Assembly: GCF_030445035.2 (NCBI RefSeq)
Contig: NC_080678.1
Coordinates: 117,805,947-117,869,946, forward strand
Source of the DNA: Dasypus novemcinctus
Taxonomy: Eukaryota; Chordata; Mammalia; Cingulata; Dasypodidae
Direction of reading: 5' to 3'
DNA length: 64,000 nt
The notes beneath the pieces are model-generated. The model saw nothing but the letters and a program-made list of their open reading frames with translations, was not told where the DNA came from and searched no databases. The position numbers and the translations under genes were made by a program. Within the stretch, counting starts at the first letter, position 1, and each line of letters begins with the position of its first letter. Shown piece by piece: positions 39,140 through 49,734 of this stretch.

Positions 39140-39643
39140 CTAGGTAGAGGTAGTTCCTGTGGCTTCTTTTTGGCCTTTCCTATCATAATAACCCTCACTC
39201 CACAAGTCAGGGATCCAATGTGGGGATTTTGCCAGTAGCTGAGTGTATCTGTTCCAATTACATATTCTAGAACTAAGAAAATAGCTACAGAATGGGTCCA
39301 AGGACCCACTGGATTCACTGTGAGACATATCTGAGCTAAAACCCCATTGATCACCTGATCTCCATAAACCCCTACAGACTTGTGTACCACAGTGACATTT
39401 TGGGTTTTCTGGAATTAATGTCACTTTTAAGCCCGTATCTAGTAATCCCCCAAATACCTGATCATTTCCTTTTCCCCAGTGCATGGTTATCCTATTTAAA
39501 GGCCATAAGTCTCTTTGGGGGAAAGGTGGGAGGAAGAATAACAGGATAAATTTTTGGCAGTTTAACAGGGTCCCTCCCCAGGAGTACCTGGCATTCCATT
39601 CATTCATGGTGCTCTGGTCCGTATCCTGTCTCAAGTCTGGCAA
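39140..39643 (-). pseudogene. ERVL protease remnant
   Basis: A 167-codon minus-strand frame contains GGLLDTGLKVTLIP, the retropepsin active-site signature; DTG is the complement of 39431-39439. A frameshift after it moves the continuation into the overlapping frame 39390-39091 (GVLAQICLTVNPVGPWTH). The protein is not intact. Confidence 0.7.
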
Positions 39644-39769
39644 TTGATTAAGGGGCTGTGATTCTCTGTGTCTGCAGTTCAGTTTAGGGTTTTATTTACT
39701 TGATCTAGAACTCTTCCACTTATACAGATCAAGTCGTAATTTTGTAGACTGCCTATCTATTTCACTTCT

Positions 39770-40195
39770 AGGTACTCCAGTACTTCATTCCTTTTTACAG
39801 CTTTATAATATTCCATCATATGTATATCACTCATTTTATTTATCCATTCATTAGTTGATGGGCACTTGGGTTGCTTTTATTTTTTGGCAATTGTGAATAT
39901 ATATTTTAGCACAGTAATATTTTTAAAAAAGAAGCCAGATACATAAGAGTAAAAATAGAGGATCCCGTTTATATAAAGTTCCACAATATGCAAAATTAAA
40001 CTGTGGCTCAAGAAGTCGAAATAGTGGTTATCCTGGGAAAAAGGGAAATGATTGAAAGGGCATTCATAAAAAGGCACTCCAGCATTCTGGTAATGTTCTG
40101 CTTCTTGTTCTGGGTGCTGGTTACACAAAGTACAGTCACTTTGTGAAAAGTCATTGAGCTTATATTTATGAGCACTTTATATATATATATGTATA
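39770..40195. mobile_element. Two LINE-1 3' fragments in opposite orientation
   Basis: 39770-39900 is antisense L1 3' UTR (gtacttcattcctttttaca, then ttcattagttgatgggcac). 39905-40195 reads as sense L1 3' end (aaatagtggttatcctggg, then gtgctggttacacaaag and a gtgaaaagtcattgagctt block), ending in an (AT)n run at 40172-40198. The orientation switch marks a junction of separate insertions or an inversion. Confidence 0.6.
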
Positions 40196-40584
40196 TAATC
40201 TTGATTTTCTCCTCTGCTTACTCAGTACTAGCATATAGAAACAATACTGATTTTTGCATGTTGATCTTGTACTCCACCAATTTGTTTATTAGCTCCAGTA
40301 GCTTTTATTGTAGTTTTTTAGGACTTTCTGTATATAGGATCATGTCCTGTGGAAATAGTGAAAGTTGTGCTTCTTCCTATCTAATTTGTATGCTTTTTAT
40401 TTTTTTCTTACCTAACTTCTCTGACTAGAACTTCCAGTAAAATGTTAAATGACAGTGGTGACAGTGCACATCCTGTTCCCAATCTCAGCAGGAAAGCTTT
40501 CAGTCTTTCACCATTGATTGTTTTGTTAGCTGTGGATTTTTCATGTATTCCCTTTATCATGTTGAAGAAGGTTCCTCTCTTTTT

Positions 40585-41036
40585 TTAAAAATATTTATTT
40601 CTCCCTGCCCCCCCCGCTCCCCGACATTCCCTGCTTTCTGTGTCCATTTGCTGTGTATTCTTCTGTGTCTGCTTGTATTCTCATTAGGCAGCTCCAGGAA
40701 CTGATCCTGGGACCTTCTGGAGTGGGAGAGAGGTGATTACTCTCTTGTGCCACCTCAGCTCCCTGTTCTGCTACATCTTATTTCTTTTCTCTGTGTCTCT
40801 TATTGTGTATCTTGCTGTGTAAGCTCTCAGTGTCAGCTGGCAATCCTCTGTGGGGTGCCATTCCCATGCAGGGTGGCACTCCTGTGTGGGGTGGCATTCC
40901 AGCATAGGCTGGCACTCTATGTGAGCCAGCTTGCCACATGGGTCAGCTTGCCCTCACTAGGAGGCCCTGGCATCGAACTCTGGACCTTCTATATGGTAGG
41001 TGAGAGCCTAGTTGGTTGAGCTGCATCTGTTTCCCA
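40585..41036 (-). mobile_element. Dimeric DAS-SINE variant (two tRNA-like heads)
   Basis: On the minus strand a tRNA-like head (41036 to about 40945) is followed by a body with short repeats of the ggggtgccattcccatgc type. A second head-like unit lies at about 40763-40677 (B-box-like ggatcagttcctgg, complement of ccaggaactgatcctggg). The usual DAS tail (cagcaaatggacacag) and A-rich end follow. aaggttcct- and aatgttcct-like flanks (about 40566 and 41038) suggest an imperfect target-site duplication. Confidence 0.65.
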
Positions 41037-42024
41037 GAATGTTCCTTTTATTCATACTTTTCTGTTTTTTTTTTTTTAAATCAAGAAAGAATGCTGGGTT
41101 TTGTTAAATGCCTTTTCTGCATCAATTGAGAGGATCATGTGATTTTTCCTTTTGTTTTGTTAATATAGTGTATTACATTAATTGGTTTTCTTATGTGGAA
41201 TCACCATTGCATACCTGGGATAAAACCCACTTGATCATGGTATATTATTATTTTCATGTACTGTTGGATTCTGTGTTTGGGTATGTTGAAGATTTTTCAT
41301 CTATATTCATGTGAGAAATTGCTCTGAATTTTCTTTTCTTGTTGTATGGAATGAGTTAGGTAGTGTTCCCTCCTCTTCAATTTATTGGAATAGTTTGAAC
41401 AGAATTTGTATTAATTCTTCTTGGAATGATTGGTAGAATTCCCCTGTGAATCCATCTGGTCCTGGGTTTTCTTTGTTGGGTGGTTTTTGATTACTGATTC
41501 AATCTCTTTACTTGTAATTTGGTCTGTATAGGTCATCTATTTCTTCTAGAGTCAGTGTAGTTTGTTTGTGTGTTTCCAGGAATTTTTCCATTTCATCTAA
41601 GTTGCCTAATTTGTTGTCATACAGTTGTTCAGTTGTTCATAGTATTTCTTAAATTACTTTTTATTCTGTGGGGCCAGTAGTTATGTCCCTTTCTCATTTT
41701 TTATTTCATTTATTTATAACTTATCTCTTTTTTTGTCAGTTTAGCATAGGACTTGTCAATTTTATTGCTCTTCTCCAAGAACCAACTTTTGGTTTTGTTG
41801 ATTCTCTCTTGTTTTTTTTAATTCTCAATTTCTTGTATTCTTCTCTAATATTTGTTATTTATTTTCTTCTACTTGTTTTGGAATTAGTTTGCTGGGTTTT
41901 TTTCCTAGTTCCTTGAGGTATGTATTTAGTTCTTTGATTTTAGCTCTCTCTTCTTTTTTATTATAAGTGTTTAGGGCTATAAATTTTCCTCTTAGCACTG
42001 CCTTCACTGTATCTCCTAAGTTTT

Positions 42025-42575
42025 TTTAATATATATATTTTTAAATTTATTTTTAAAAGATAATAAATCACACAAAATGTTACATTAAAAAATATAGGAG
42101 ATTCCCATATACCCCACTCCCCACACCCCCCACTTTCCCCACATCAACAACTTCTTTCATTAGTGTTATACATTCATTGCATTTGATAAATGCATTTTGG
42201 AGCACTGCTACAGAGTATGGATTATAGTTTACATTGTAGTTTACACTCTCTCCCAGTGAATTCAGTGGGTTATGGCAGAGCATATAATGTCCTGCATCTG
42301 TTTCTGCAGTATCATTTAGGACAGCTCCAAGTCCCAAAAATGTGCCCATATTACACCTCTTTTTCCCCCTCCCTGCCTTCAGCAACTCCAGACATTGATT
42401 GTCTTCACATCAATGATATAATTTCTTCCATTGCTAGAGTCACAATAATTCTATAGAAGAATACCAGTAAGTCCCCTCAGATCTATATTTTATTCCCCAA
42501 TCCAGAAGACTCTGGGATGGTGATACCCACTCTACTTCTTAATTGAGAGGGGGCTTCTCTAGACACATTGATCTC
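42025..42575 (-). mobile_element. LINE-1 3' UTR inserted in an older LINE-1
   Basis: It splits the antisense ORF2 of the 40.2-45.7 kb element. It starts with an A-tail complement, then tgttacattaaaaaatatag, cattcccatatacccc-like text, a tcagcaactccagacattg block, and ends near ctctagacacattg. Similar to the 34.5-35.7 kb 3' UTR. The 5' part is truncated (about 550 bp). Confidence 0.7.
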
Positions 42576-44020
42576 TCTTGCAATTTCTTCTTTAACCCAC
42601 TAATTGTTTGAATATGTCTTTTGTATTTGTGGATTTTTCAGTTCTCCTCCTGTGATTGACTTCTAGCTTCATTCCATTATGGTCAGAGAAAGTGCTTTGT
42701 GTAATTTCAATCTTTATAAATTTTTCGAGGCATGTTTTATAACCAAACATGTGGTCTCTCTTGGAGAATGATCCATGTGCACTTGAGAAATATATATATC
42801 TTGCTGTTATGGGTTGCAGTGTCCTATATACATGTTAGGTCTAGTTCATTTATCATATTACTCAAGTTCTCGGTTTCCCTGTTGATCCCCTGCCTAGATG
42901 TTCTATCTGTTTATGAGAGTAGATATATTGATGTCTCCATCTATTATTGTAGAGATGTCTATTTCTCCCTTCAGTTTGCCATATTTGCTTCACATATTTT
43001 GAGGCATGATGGCTAGGTGCCTAGATATTTATGATTATTATTTCTTCTTGGTGGATTGCCCCTTTTATTGATACATAATGTCCTTCTTTGTCTCATAAAG
43101 TCTGTATTGTCCAGTGGAGGTTTAGCTATGTCAATTATTTTTTGGTTACAGTTTTGTATGGAATATTCTTTACAACATTTACTTTCAACTTATTTGTCTT
43201 TGGATGTAAGGTGAGTCTCTTTTAATGGAGGAGTTTAATCCATTAACATTCAATATTATTATTGTAATATTATTACTTTAACAACGTTATCCTTTGGTTT
43301 TCATATTTCTTCTTTTTGGTCTCTCTTTTTACCTTTTCAATACCTTTATTGATAATTCTCACTTCTTCACTCTATTCCATGCCTCTCTCCTGTTTTTCCT
43401 TTCAGACTGTAGAATTCCTTTTAGTATTTCTGCAGGGCAGGCCTCTTGTTGATAAATTCTTTCAATTTTTGTTTATCTGTGAATATTTAAAATTCTCCCT
43501 CATTTTTGAAGGACACTTTCTTCCATGAAAGAATTTTTGGTTGGCAGTTTTTCTCTTTCATGATCTCAAATATATCATTTCATTTTCTTCTCACTTCCAT
43601 GATTTCTGATGAGAAATTGGCACTTAATCTTATTGTGGATCCCTTGTATGTGATGAATCACTTTTCCCTTGCTGTTTTTAGAATTTTATCTTTAGCATTG
43701 ACATTCTGATTAGTATATGTCTCAGGGCAGGTCTGTTGGGATTTATTCTGTTTGTAGTACATACACTCATAAGCATTGGGAACTTTTCAGCTATTATTTC
43801 CTCAAATATTATTTCTGCTCTTTTTCCCTTTTCTTCTCCTTCAAGGATACCCATTATATGTACATTTGTGCATTTCATGCTGTCATTCAAATCCCTGAGA
43901 CCCTGTTCAATTTTTTTTCATTTTTTCTCTATCTGCTCTTCTGAGTTTCAATTTTCCTGTTTTCTAGTTCACTAATTATTTCTTCTGCCTGTTCAAATCT
44001 GCTGTTGCATACCTCTGGGT

Positions 44021-44118
44021 TTTTTGTTTTGTTATTGAGGTACTGGGAACCGGAGATTGAATCCAAGGCCTTGTATGTGGGAAGCCAGCACTCAACCACT
44101 GAGCCACATCAGCTTCCC
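44021..44118 (-). mobile_element. Short tRNA-derived SINE
   Basis: The complement begins gggaagctgatgtggctcag (A box) and includes a B-box-like gattcaatctccgg; the A-rich tail is seen as gggttttttgttttgtta. Same unit as at 12385, antisense to the plus strand and colinear with the host LINE-1. Confidence 0.7.
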
Positions 44119-44140
44119 TGAGTTGACTTTATCATCTGTT

Positions 44141-44238
44141 TTGCTTGTTTGTTATTTTTTCAGGAGGCATTGGGAACCGAACCCAGGACCTCCCATGTGG
44201 GAGGCAGGTGTTCAACTGCTGGAGCCCAATCCACTCCC
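44141..44238 (-). mobile_element. Short tRNA-derived SINE
   Basis: Closest of the short copies to the consensus: complement ggagtggattgggctccagc, then gggaggtcctgggttcggtt (B box), with the tail seen as gtttgttattttttcag. Confidence 0.75.
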
Positions 44239-44758
44239 TGTAGTGTATTTTTAATATCTTTTAATATGTTTCTTCCCCATAATTTCTGCTGTTTCTTTAT
44301 ATACTTTCAAATTGTTCCTTATGATCACAGTGTCTTCTTAATTTCCTTTCTCCCTTTAACTTTATTTTCCTTCATCTCCTTGTATTGATTTAGGAGGTTT
44401 GTTTGAATATTTTTATTTAGTTTTCCCAAATTCTGTGTCACCTCAGGTTTTAATTTGTTCCTTTGACTGGACCATATCTTCAAGTTTCTTAGTATGGTTT
44501 GTGATGTCTAGACATATGATAATATTGTTGAGTTTGTTTTGAAGGTCAGTTTCTACATCTTGCCCAGGGTTTTATTGTTGGTTGTTTGTGTTAAGGCTTT
44601 TCTTTGACACTTGGTTCAACTTACTGTACACTTTTAACTGATCTGATTCTTTCCCTGTATATGTGGTGCAATTTTTAATATTACAGTTTTTGTGAATGTT
44701 TTACCCCCAGGAGAAAAATTCCTTTCTTCCTTTCCTCTCTTCCTTCTCTGAGAATCTT

Positions 44759-44838
44759 TTTTGAGGAAGTACTGGGGCTTGAACCTGGGACCTCATACAT
44801 GCAAATGAGCACTCAACCACTGAGTAACATCTGCTCCA
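44759..44838 (-). mobile_element. Short tRNA-derived SINE (first unit of a pair)
   Basis: tgaggaagtactggggcttg, then gaacctgggacctcatac and ccactgagtaacatctgctc is the antisense tRNA unit. It sits next to a second copy (44851-44949), and the pair shares one set of flanking repeats: ctctgagaatctt at 44746-44758 and ctctgggaatctt at 44950-44962. Confidence 0.7.
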
Positions 44839-44850
44839 CAATGAGAGGTG

Positions 44851-44949
44851 GTTTTTTCATTTGTTTTTAGGAGGTACCTGAAATCAAAGCCAGGACTTCA
44901 TACATGGGAAGCAGGCAGGCACTCAATCATTTGAGCTCTATCTGCTCCC
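44851..44949 (-). mobile_element. Short tRNA-derived SINE (second unit of a pair)
   Basis: ttttttcatttgtttttagg (tail complement), then aggtacctgaaatcaaagcc, then gagctctatctgctcccc is the antisense tRNA unit. See 44759 for the shared flanking duplication. Confidence 0.7.
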
Positions 44950-45739
44950 CTCTGGGAATCTTGATCTGTTCTGTTTGTTTCAGTTTTGCCTCTGTAGTTT
45001 CATTTACACTTCTTTTGTTGTCTCCAGCTCCCCCTCCCTGGAAGGCAACTCTTGCCTGAAGGTCATTCCAGAAAAGACCTTCTCAAGACCATATTTCCCC
45101 ACCCAGACATGGCCAGGAATCCACAAAGGGATCAATGACCAATTCCAATGTGTTCTGGGAAGGGGATCAGAAAGGTTGCCAAAATTCTCCCCAGTGGTTT
45201 CCCAAAGCTGTGCCTTCTGGCCTGTCCATCAAATGCTGCCCTTTAACAAACTGTTCCCACTACCTCAAGGAGGTGCTTTGTCTTTAAATCTCCACTGCTT
45301 CCACCCCTGTCCAGGGTGCAGTCAAAATGGCTTCTGCTGCCCTTATCCAGGGCATGTCGAAACAGTAGCATAAAGATGGGACCCAATGATTCAAATTTGG
45401 TAATCAAAAGCCACGATCAGTGCTCTGCCATGCCTATTCCTGTTTTGGGGGAAAGGATATTTATGTTCCTTTCAGCCAGCAGCAGGTAGCCAGGGACTTG
45501 ACCCCAGGTTGGCCCACCATAAGAATGGGGGATGGGTGTCAGCAGCTGCGGCAGAGAGAGCTACTCACTATTCTTTACTGTAGTTTATCAGTCTCTTCCT
45601 CCCTCTCTTCCCTGGATGCTGTTCTGGCCTCTGGAGCCCCAGAACAGTTGTTTCAGATAGTTCCTGCCTGTTTAATAGTTGCTTTGTTGGAAAGACCGAG
45701 TGTTAGAGCTCCCTACACTGCCATCTTCCCCAGAAGTTT

Positions 45740-46440
45740 GTGCCTTGCTTCTCTTTTGAAATCCCATTTTGTTGTTGTTCTGACCTGAGGCAACCACATG
45801 CCTTTTCAAAGAAGCATCAGAGTGAAACTAATATCCTACAGATCAGTATCAGGATATAATATGGTCAGTGATGTTGCCAGAATTTCTCTCAGTTCTTGGC
45901 TAAACTACATAAAATGAGTTTCAAGAGTGAGCCAGCTTAGTTAGGCCAGTAATTTATTAAGGAAGGGAGGGAAGATAAATGGGAGAAAATAACAGATTAC
46001 AGGTCCCAAGTACAGGGGAAGGGGTTGAAAAGAGATAAAGAGGGCTGATTTACAGATTACATATGCCCAGGTTTTACTTGTGTGCTGTTCCAGGCAAGAA
46101 CAGGGGAGTCTTGTTTTGGCCCTTACCTTTTAAACCATTAATTATTCTTCCCCTTTGCTACTGTCAGGGGAGGAGTCCCAGCAGTTTGCTGTTTTGATTG
46201 ATTACCCCACCCATCAATCCCCTGGGAGGGCCCAATGATAAGGCCTCCTGGAGAAGATCCCGGTCTTCTCCTGTCTTCCAGAGGAAATCTTGTTCTGAAT
46301 GAGGTTTCTCTCAAGGGTCTTCCAGCAGCCATCCTGGGGGTACCAGTGGCCACATGGGCATCCTGCCAGTTTCCAGATTCATCTATTGATTCCCTTCCTA
46401 GCCTGCCTCAGTGAGAACATGGTCAGTTCTCTAGGAATTT
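45740..46440. other. Possible LTR or single-copy sequence
   Basis: The ggccagtaatttattaagg stretch could be an antisense polyadenylation region, and 46140-46340 is relatively G+C-rich with a 71-codon minus-strand frame. I found no defined termini. Unplaced. Confidence 0.25.
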
Positions 46441-48066
46441 TATACAATCTTTAAGTATTTGTAAGTACATTTTATCCATATAAATTCAACCAATAGAAGG
46501 TTAGAAAATCTCTTTTAATTTTTGTATTTCCCATGAAATTCCTAACATATCAGAGGAACCCAAAGATTTTTAGCACCATATTTTTACATGATGAAAGAAT
46601 AAATCCTTTGCAACTGTTTGAAATAAAAGATATCTTTTAGGGTTTGGTTTTGTGAAGACAAAATACAAAAGTTGTCAGGTTTAAACATTATGTTAAACAG
46701 GAAAATGGTCCCCGTAAAACAATATTTATTTCCCTATTTAACCAAAGTGACAATAAAATAATGAAATAAGACTTAATATGATTATAAGAAAAAGTCTTAA
46801 TTCCTTTAAATAATAGAAGACTTGTCTTCTAAAACAATAAAGGATGGTAAGGTCAACATAAACATTAATGAGGATGTTATTCTAATATGACATAGAATCT
46901 TTGTCTTATAAGCAGAATACTTAGATGGCATTAAAACAAACAAACAAAACAAATAGAAATAACCTTATCAAATATTATTCAGCACTGACCACAACAAATA
47001 AAATTCATTTCTATGAACCCTCCACAACTTTCTATATCCATTCAGGCTTTTTCTTACACATTCTTGCTTCCCATTCTGTGAAAAACAGTAATTTTATTTT
47101 GGGAAAAATCTGTCTTTTTTCTTTAACAAAGAACATCCTGCATACTTTACATACCTGCCACCTTAAGTTACTAAAAAGATCTTTGAAACTGTCTTCAAAC
47201 ATCCTACAAAAATAATTATATTTGAAATAAAGTTTTTAAAAATAATTCAGTTACATTAAACAGAAATTAACTTTTTTCATAATTTTAAGATCTAATAGCC
47301 ATAATGCAGGCTTATTTTATCAGTAAATCTGTATAAATTTAGGGAGAATATACCCAAGTAGAATAAAATTTTATGTTTGTATTGCAATTAACATGGTAGT
47401 ACAGAGGACATAGCTATTTTAGTTACGGTTTTCAAAAATATTACTTTCCTCACTTTGCCATTTTATTAGTATTCCAGTGAGATACAGTATGAATAATTTC
47501 TGAAATAGTTTTCTGGAGGCAATTAGGGAGGACTGGTTTAAAGCTATGATTTAATGTCAGGCTTATAAAAGTAGCCAGCTTCTTTCCATTCTTTTTTGTC
47601 ACTTCTTCAAATAATTTTGTACATCTAGATTTCTGTATGACCTTCACCCGCAGTCCTTAAATTAAATGGTAAAGATATCCAGGCTCCTAAGTCTGAAATA
47701 AGACTGAATTATTTGTAATACCCTTTGAGTCTTCAGTAGGGTTTGATGAATCTTATCGCTATAGAAGGGGAGGTTGAGTAAGCCAGGACATAGACAAGGA
47801 AGACAGGAAGAGTCTGAAGGATATAAGTTTGATGTCCCTAATTCCTGGAAATCCAGGGTACCAATTTACATATACATCTGTGTGTATTTTTAATATTTTC
47901 ATATGTATATATGTAAACACATATATGTATATTAGCACACATTTATTTTTAAGCAATTTGAATGGAGGTCTCCTAAGAATTTTTTTATTCTTAATTTGAT
48001 ATTACCATTTGGAGGTAGGAAAATGTGCATCAAACAGACAGACGCAAATAAAAAACCATGTAGCAT
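46441..48066. other. Unassigned AT-rich sequence
   Basis: No recognised repeat. It contains the minus-strand frame at 47450-47647 (listed separately). TA-rich stretches lie near 47880-47940. Confidence 0.4.
47450..47647 (-). other. Protein-like minus-strand frame, unidentified
   Basis: 65 codons reading KKNGKKLATFISLTLNH and related text, ending NTNKMAK then TGA. It looks more like real protein than the surrounding frames. Upstream, just outside the frame, a tttaag-type acceptor could precede GLRVKV. It could be a terminal exon or a pseudogene fragment. Composition is AT-rich, so chance is possible. Confidence 0.2.
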
Positions 48067-48076
48067 CAGTTAAAAT

Positions 48077-48481
48077 CTTTTTTTTTTAAAGATTTATTTA
48101 TTTATTTCTCTCCCCACCCCGGTTGTCTTTTCTCTGTGTCCATTTGCTGCGTGTTCTTCTTTGTCCACTTCTGTTGTTGTCAGTGACACGGGAATCTGTT
48201 TCTTTTTGCTGCATCATCTTGCTATGTCAACTCTCCGTGTGGGAAGCACCATTCCTGGGCAGGCTGCACTTTCTTTTGCACTGGGCGGCTCTCCTTATGG
48301 GGTGCACTCCTTGCACATGGGGCTCCCCTACGTGGGGACACCCCTGCGTGGCAGAGCACTCCTTGCGTGCATCAGCACTGCGCATGGGCTGGCTCCACAT
48401 GGGTCAAGGAGGCCTGGGGTTTGAACCACGGACCTCCCATGTGGTAGACAGATGTCCTAACCACTGGGCCAAATCCACTGC
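48077..48481 (-). mobile_element. DAS-SINE with target-site duplication
   Basis: Antisense copy: tail complement (tttttttaaagatttattta), body, and tRNA head ending at ccaaatccactgc. cagttaaaat at 48067-48076 and 48482-48491 is a perfect duplication. The 121-codon plus-strand frame inside it is a shadow. Confidence 0.9.
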
Positions 48482-48491
48482 CAGTTAAAAT

Positions 48492-49734
48492 ATTTAGCCA
48501 TGAGTCAGATACAGAAACACAGAAATGCAGAGATATAAAACTTGTTAGCTTAAATTATAATTTTGTACCTTTTTCTGTAAATTCTCATTCTGATACAAAG
48601 ACATGAGCTTTTGGGATTTATTTTTAGTTCTCTTCTCTTTTACAGTCTAAACTTAAGAAATACATTTTCTGACCATTTTTCTCTAGATTCAAATTTGTAT
48701 TGAGGCCAGGGAGTATTACAAAAGAATTTCATCTTTTTCTTTTTCATTGGTTCATAACTGAACATAGACCAATGATCTCAAACAAATTCCAAAGGACTAT
48801 AGTCATCAGTACTGCTAACATTTCTCATGATTATATTTTTCAGCATGCTAAATTAAGGTGTACACAGAATTAAACTGATTAAATCAGAAATACCAGAAAG
48901 CAGAACCAGAATATGAAAATTGTATTGTGAGTACTTCAGTGGCTACCTCTCACAAGCCTGGGACCTGTACCCAGCAACCAGAGCAGAGCTAATGTGGAAC
49001 TTGAACCACAATTTTGATTAACAGCCAATAACCAGAAAACCAAAATGAATTAATTGGTTTCACCAAAGAGTAGGCACTACAATGAAGTTACTCACCAGAA
49101 GATGACTGTACCTGTATCTGTAACTCCCCTCGAAATGGAACTGCACAACAGGGCCAGTGACACTGGCAGGAGTACAAGAGAGTACTGTCCATCGAGCCTG
49201 TAAAGTAACTGGGATAGGTGGCCGTGCAGGATCAGTTACTGGGCATCTCTGTCCCACAGGAGCCACAGGGCCTCCAGTAAAGATATTTAAGACTGGGATC
49301 ACCAGATTATACCACCTGAATGGGCTTATTGCCCAAAGCCCACAGAAATCAATGACCTGATACTTGGATTTCAAGAAGAGGGTTTTTTGCAAAGCACCAT
49401 AGCAAGGAGACAGGAGACAAGCTCAAATCTGTCTCCCCGAGCTGAAGAGGTTTGAGATTCTTAAATGGTTTGGAGAGGGTTGGTCTAGGGAAGTAATACA
49501 GGATTAGGTAAGATGACATGGGTCATGGGGCAGGATTAAGTGGAGCCTGTGCTGCTACAAGTTATGCTAGTTAATGCATTGCACTTTAAAAAATGGCAGC
49601 TTAGCATGTTGAATGGTTGTGATTTTTACTATTAAAATTAGGTATAGGTAACTTCATAAGGAAGTGCGAGTTCTACGAAAAGGGAAACAAACTTCTGCAA
49701 GCTGGTAAGGGAGGGGTTACTTTAAAAGTTGGTT
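48492..49734. other. Unassigned sequence with an LTR-like middle
   Basis: A GC-richer part (49060-49400) holds a 110-codon minus-strand frame and, on the minus strand, a donor-like ctg|gtgagt near 49100-49108. I could not assign it. Confidence 0.3.

Larger units (their letters stand above)
36099..39765 (-). mobile_element. ERVL internal region with decayed pol
   Basis: About 3.7 kb on the minus strand. From right to left the remnants are aspartic protease (DTG), reverse transcriptase (YIDD), an RNase H-like region and integrase (CPIC), the standard ERVL pol order. Many stops and frameshifts separate the pieces; the longest frame is 167 codons (39643-39140). gag and the 5' LTR are missing on the right, where LINE-1 sequence takes over. 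The left 1 kb (36099-37090) is the post-integrase region with no recognisable frame. ERVL lacks env. It is an inert genomic fossil. Confidence 0.8.
40200..45735 (-). mobile_element. LINE-1, nearly complete toward its 5' end (antisense)
   Basis: Antisense ORF2 starts at about 40200 (gatcttgtactccaccaatt). It continues through the RT region (gaacttccagtaaaatgtta, catcaattgagaggatcatg) and endonuclease region (catatttgcttcacatattttgag), then ORF1/5' UTR text (atttctgcagggcaggcctc), and ends near 45735. The complement of ctacactgccatcttcccc there resembles a LINE-1 start, a G-rich run then aagatggc. Nested insertions: a dimeric SINE, a LINE-1 tail and four short SINEs. The ORF2 C-terminus and 3' UTR are absent on the left, which needs a deletion. 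Both ORFs are broken. Confidence 0.75.

Noticed and set aside
44975-45788. Plus-strand frames of 132 and 122 codons
   Set aside because: They are antisense to the 5' UTR of a LINE-1; no domain. An antisense LINE-1 promoter product cannot be excluded but nothing supports it.
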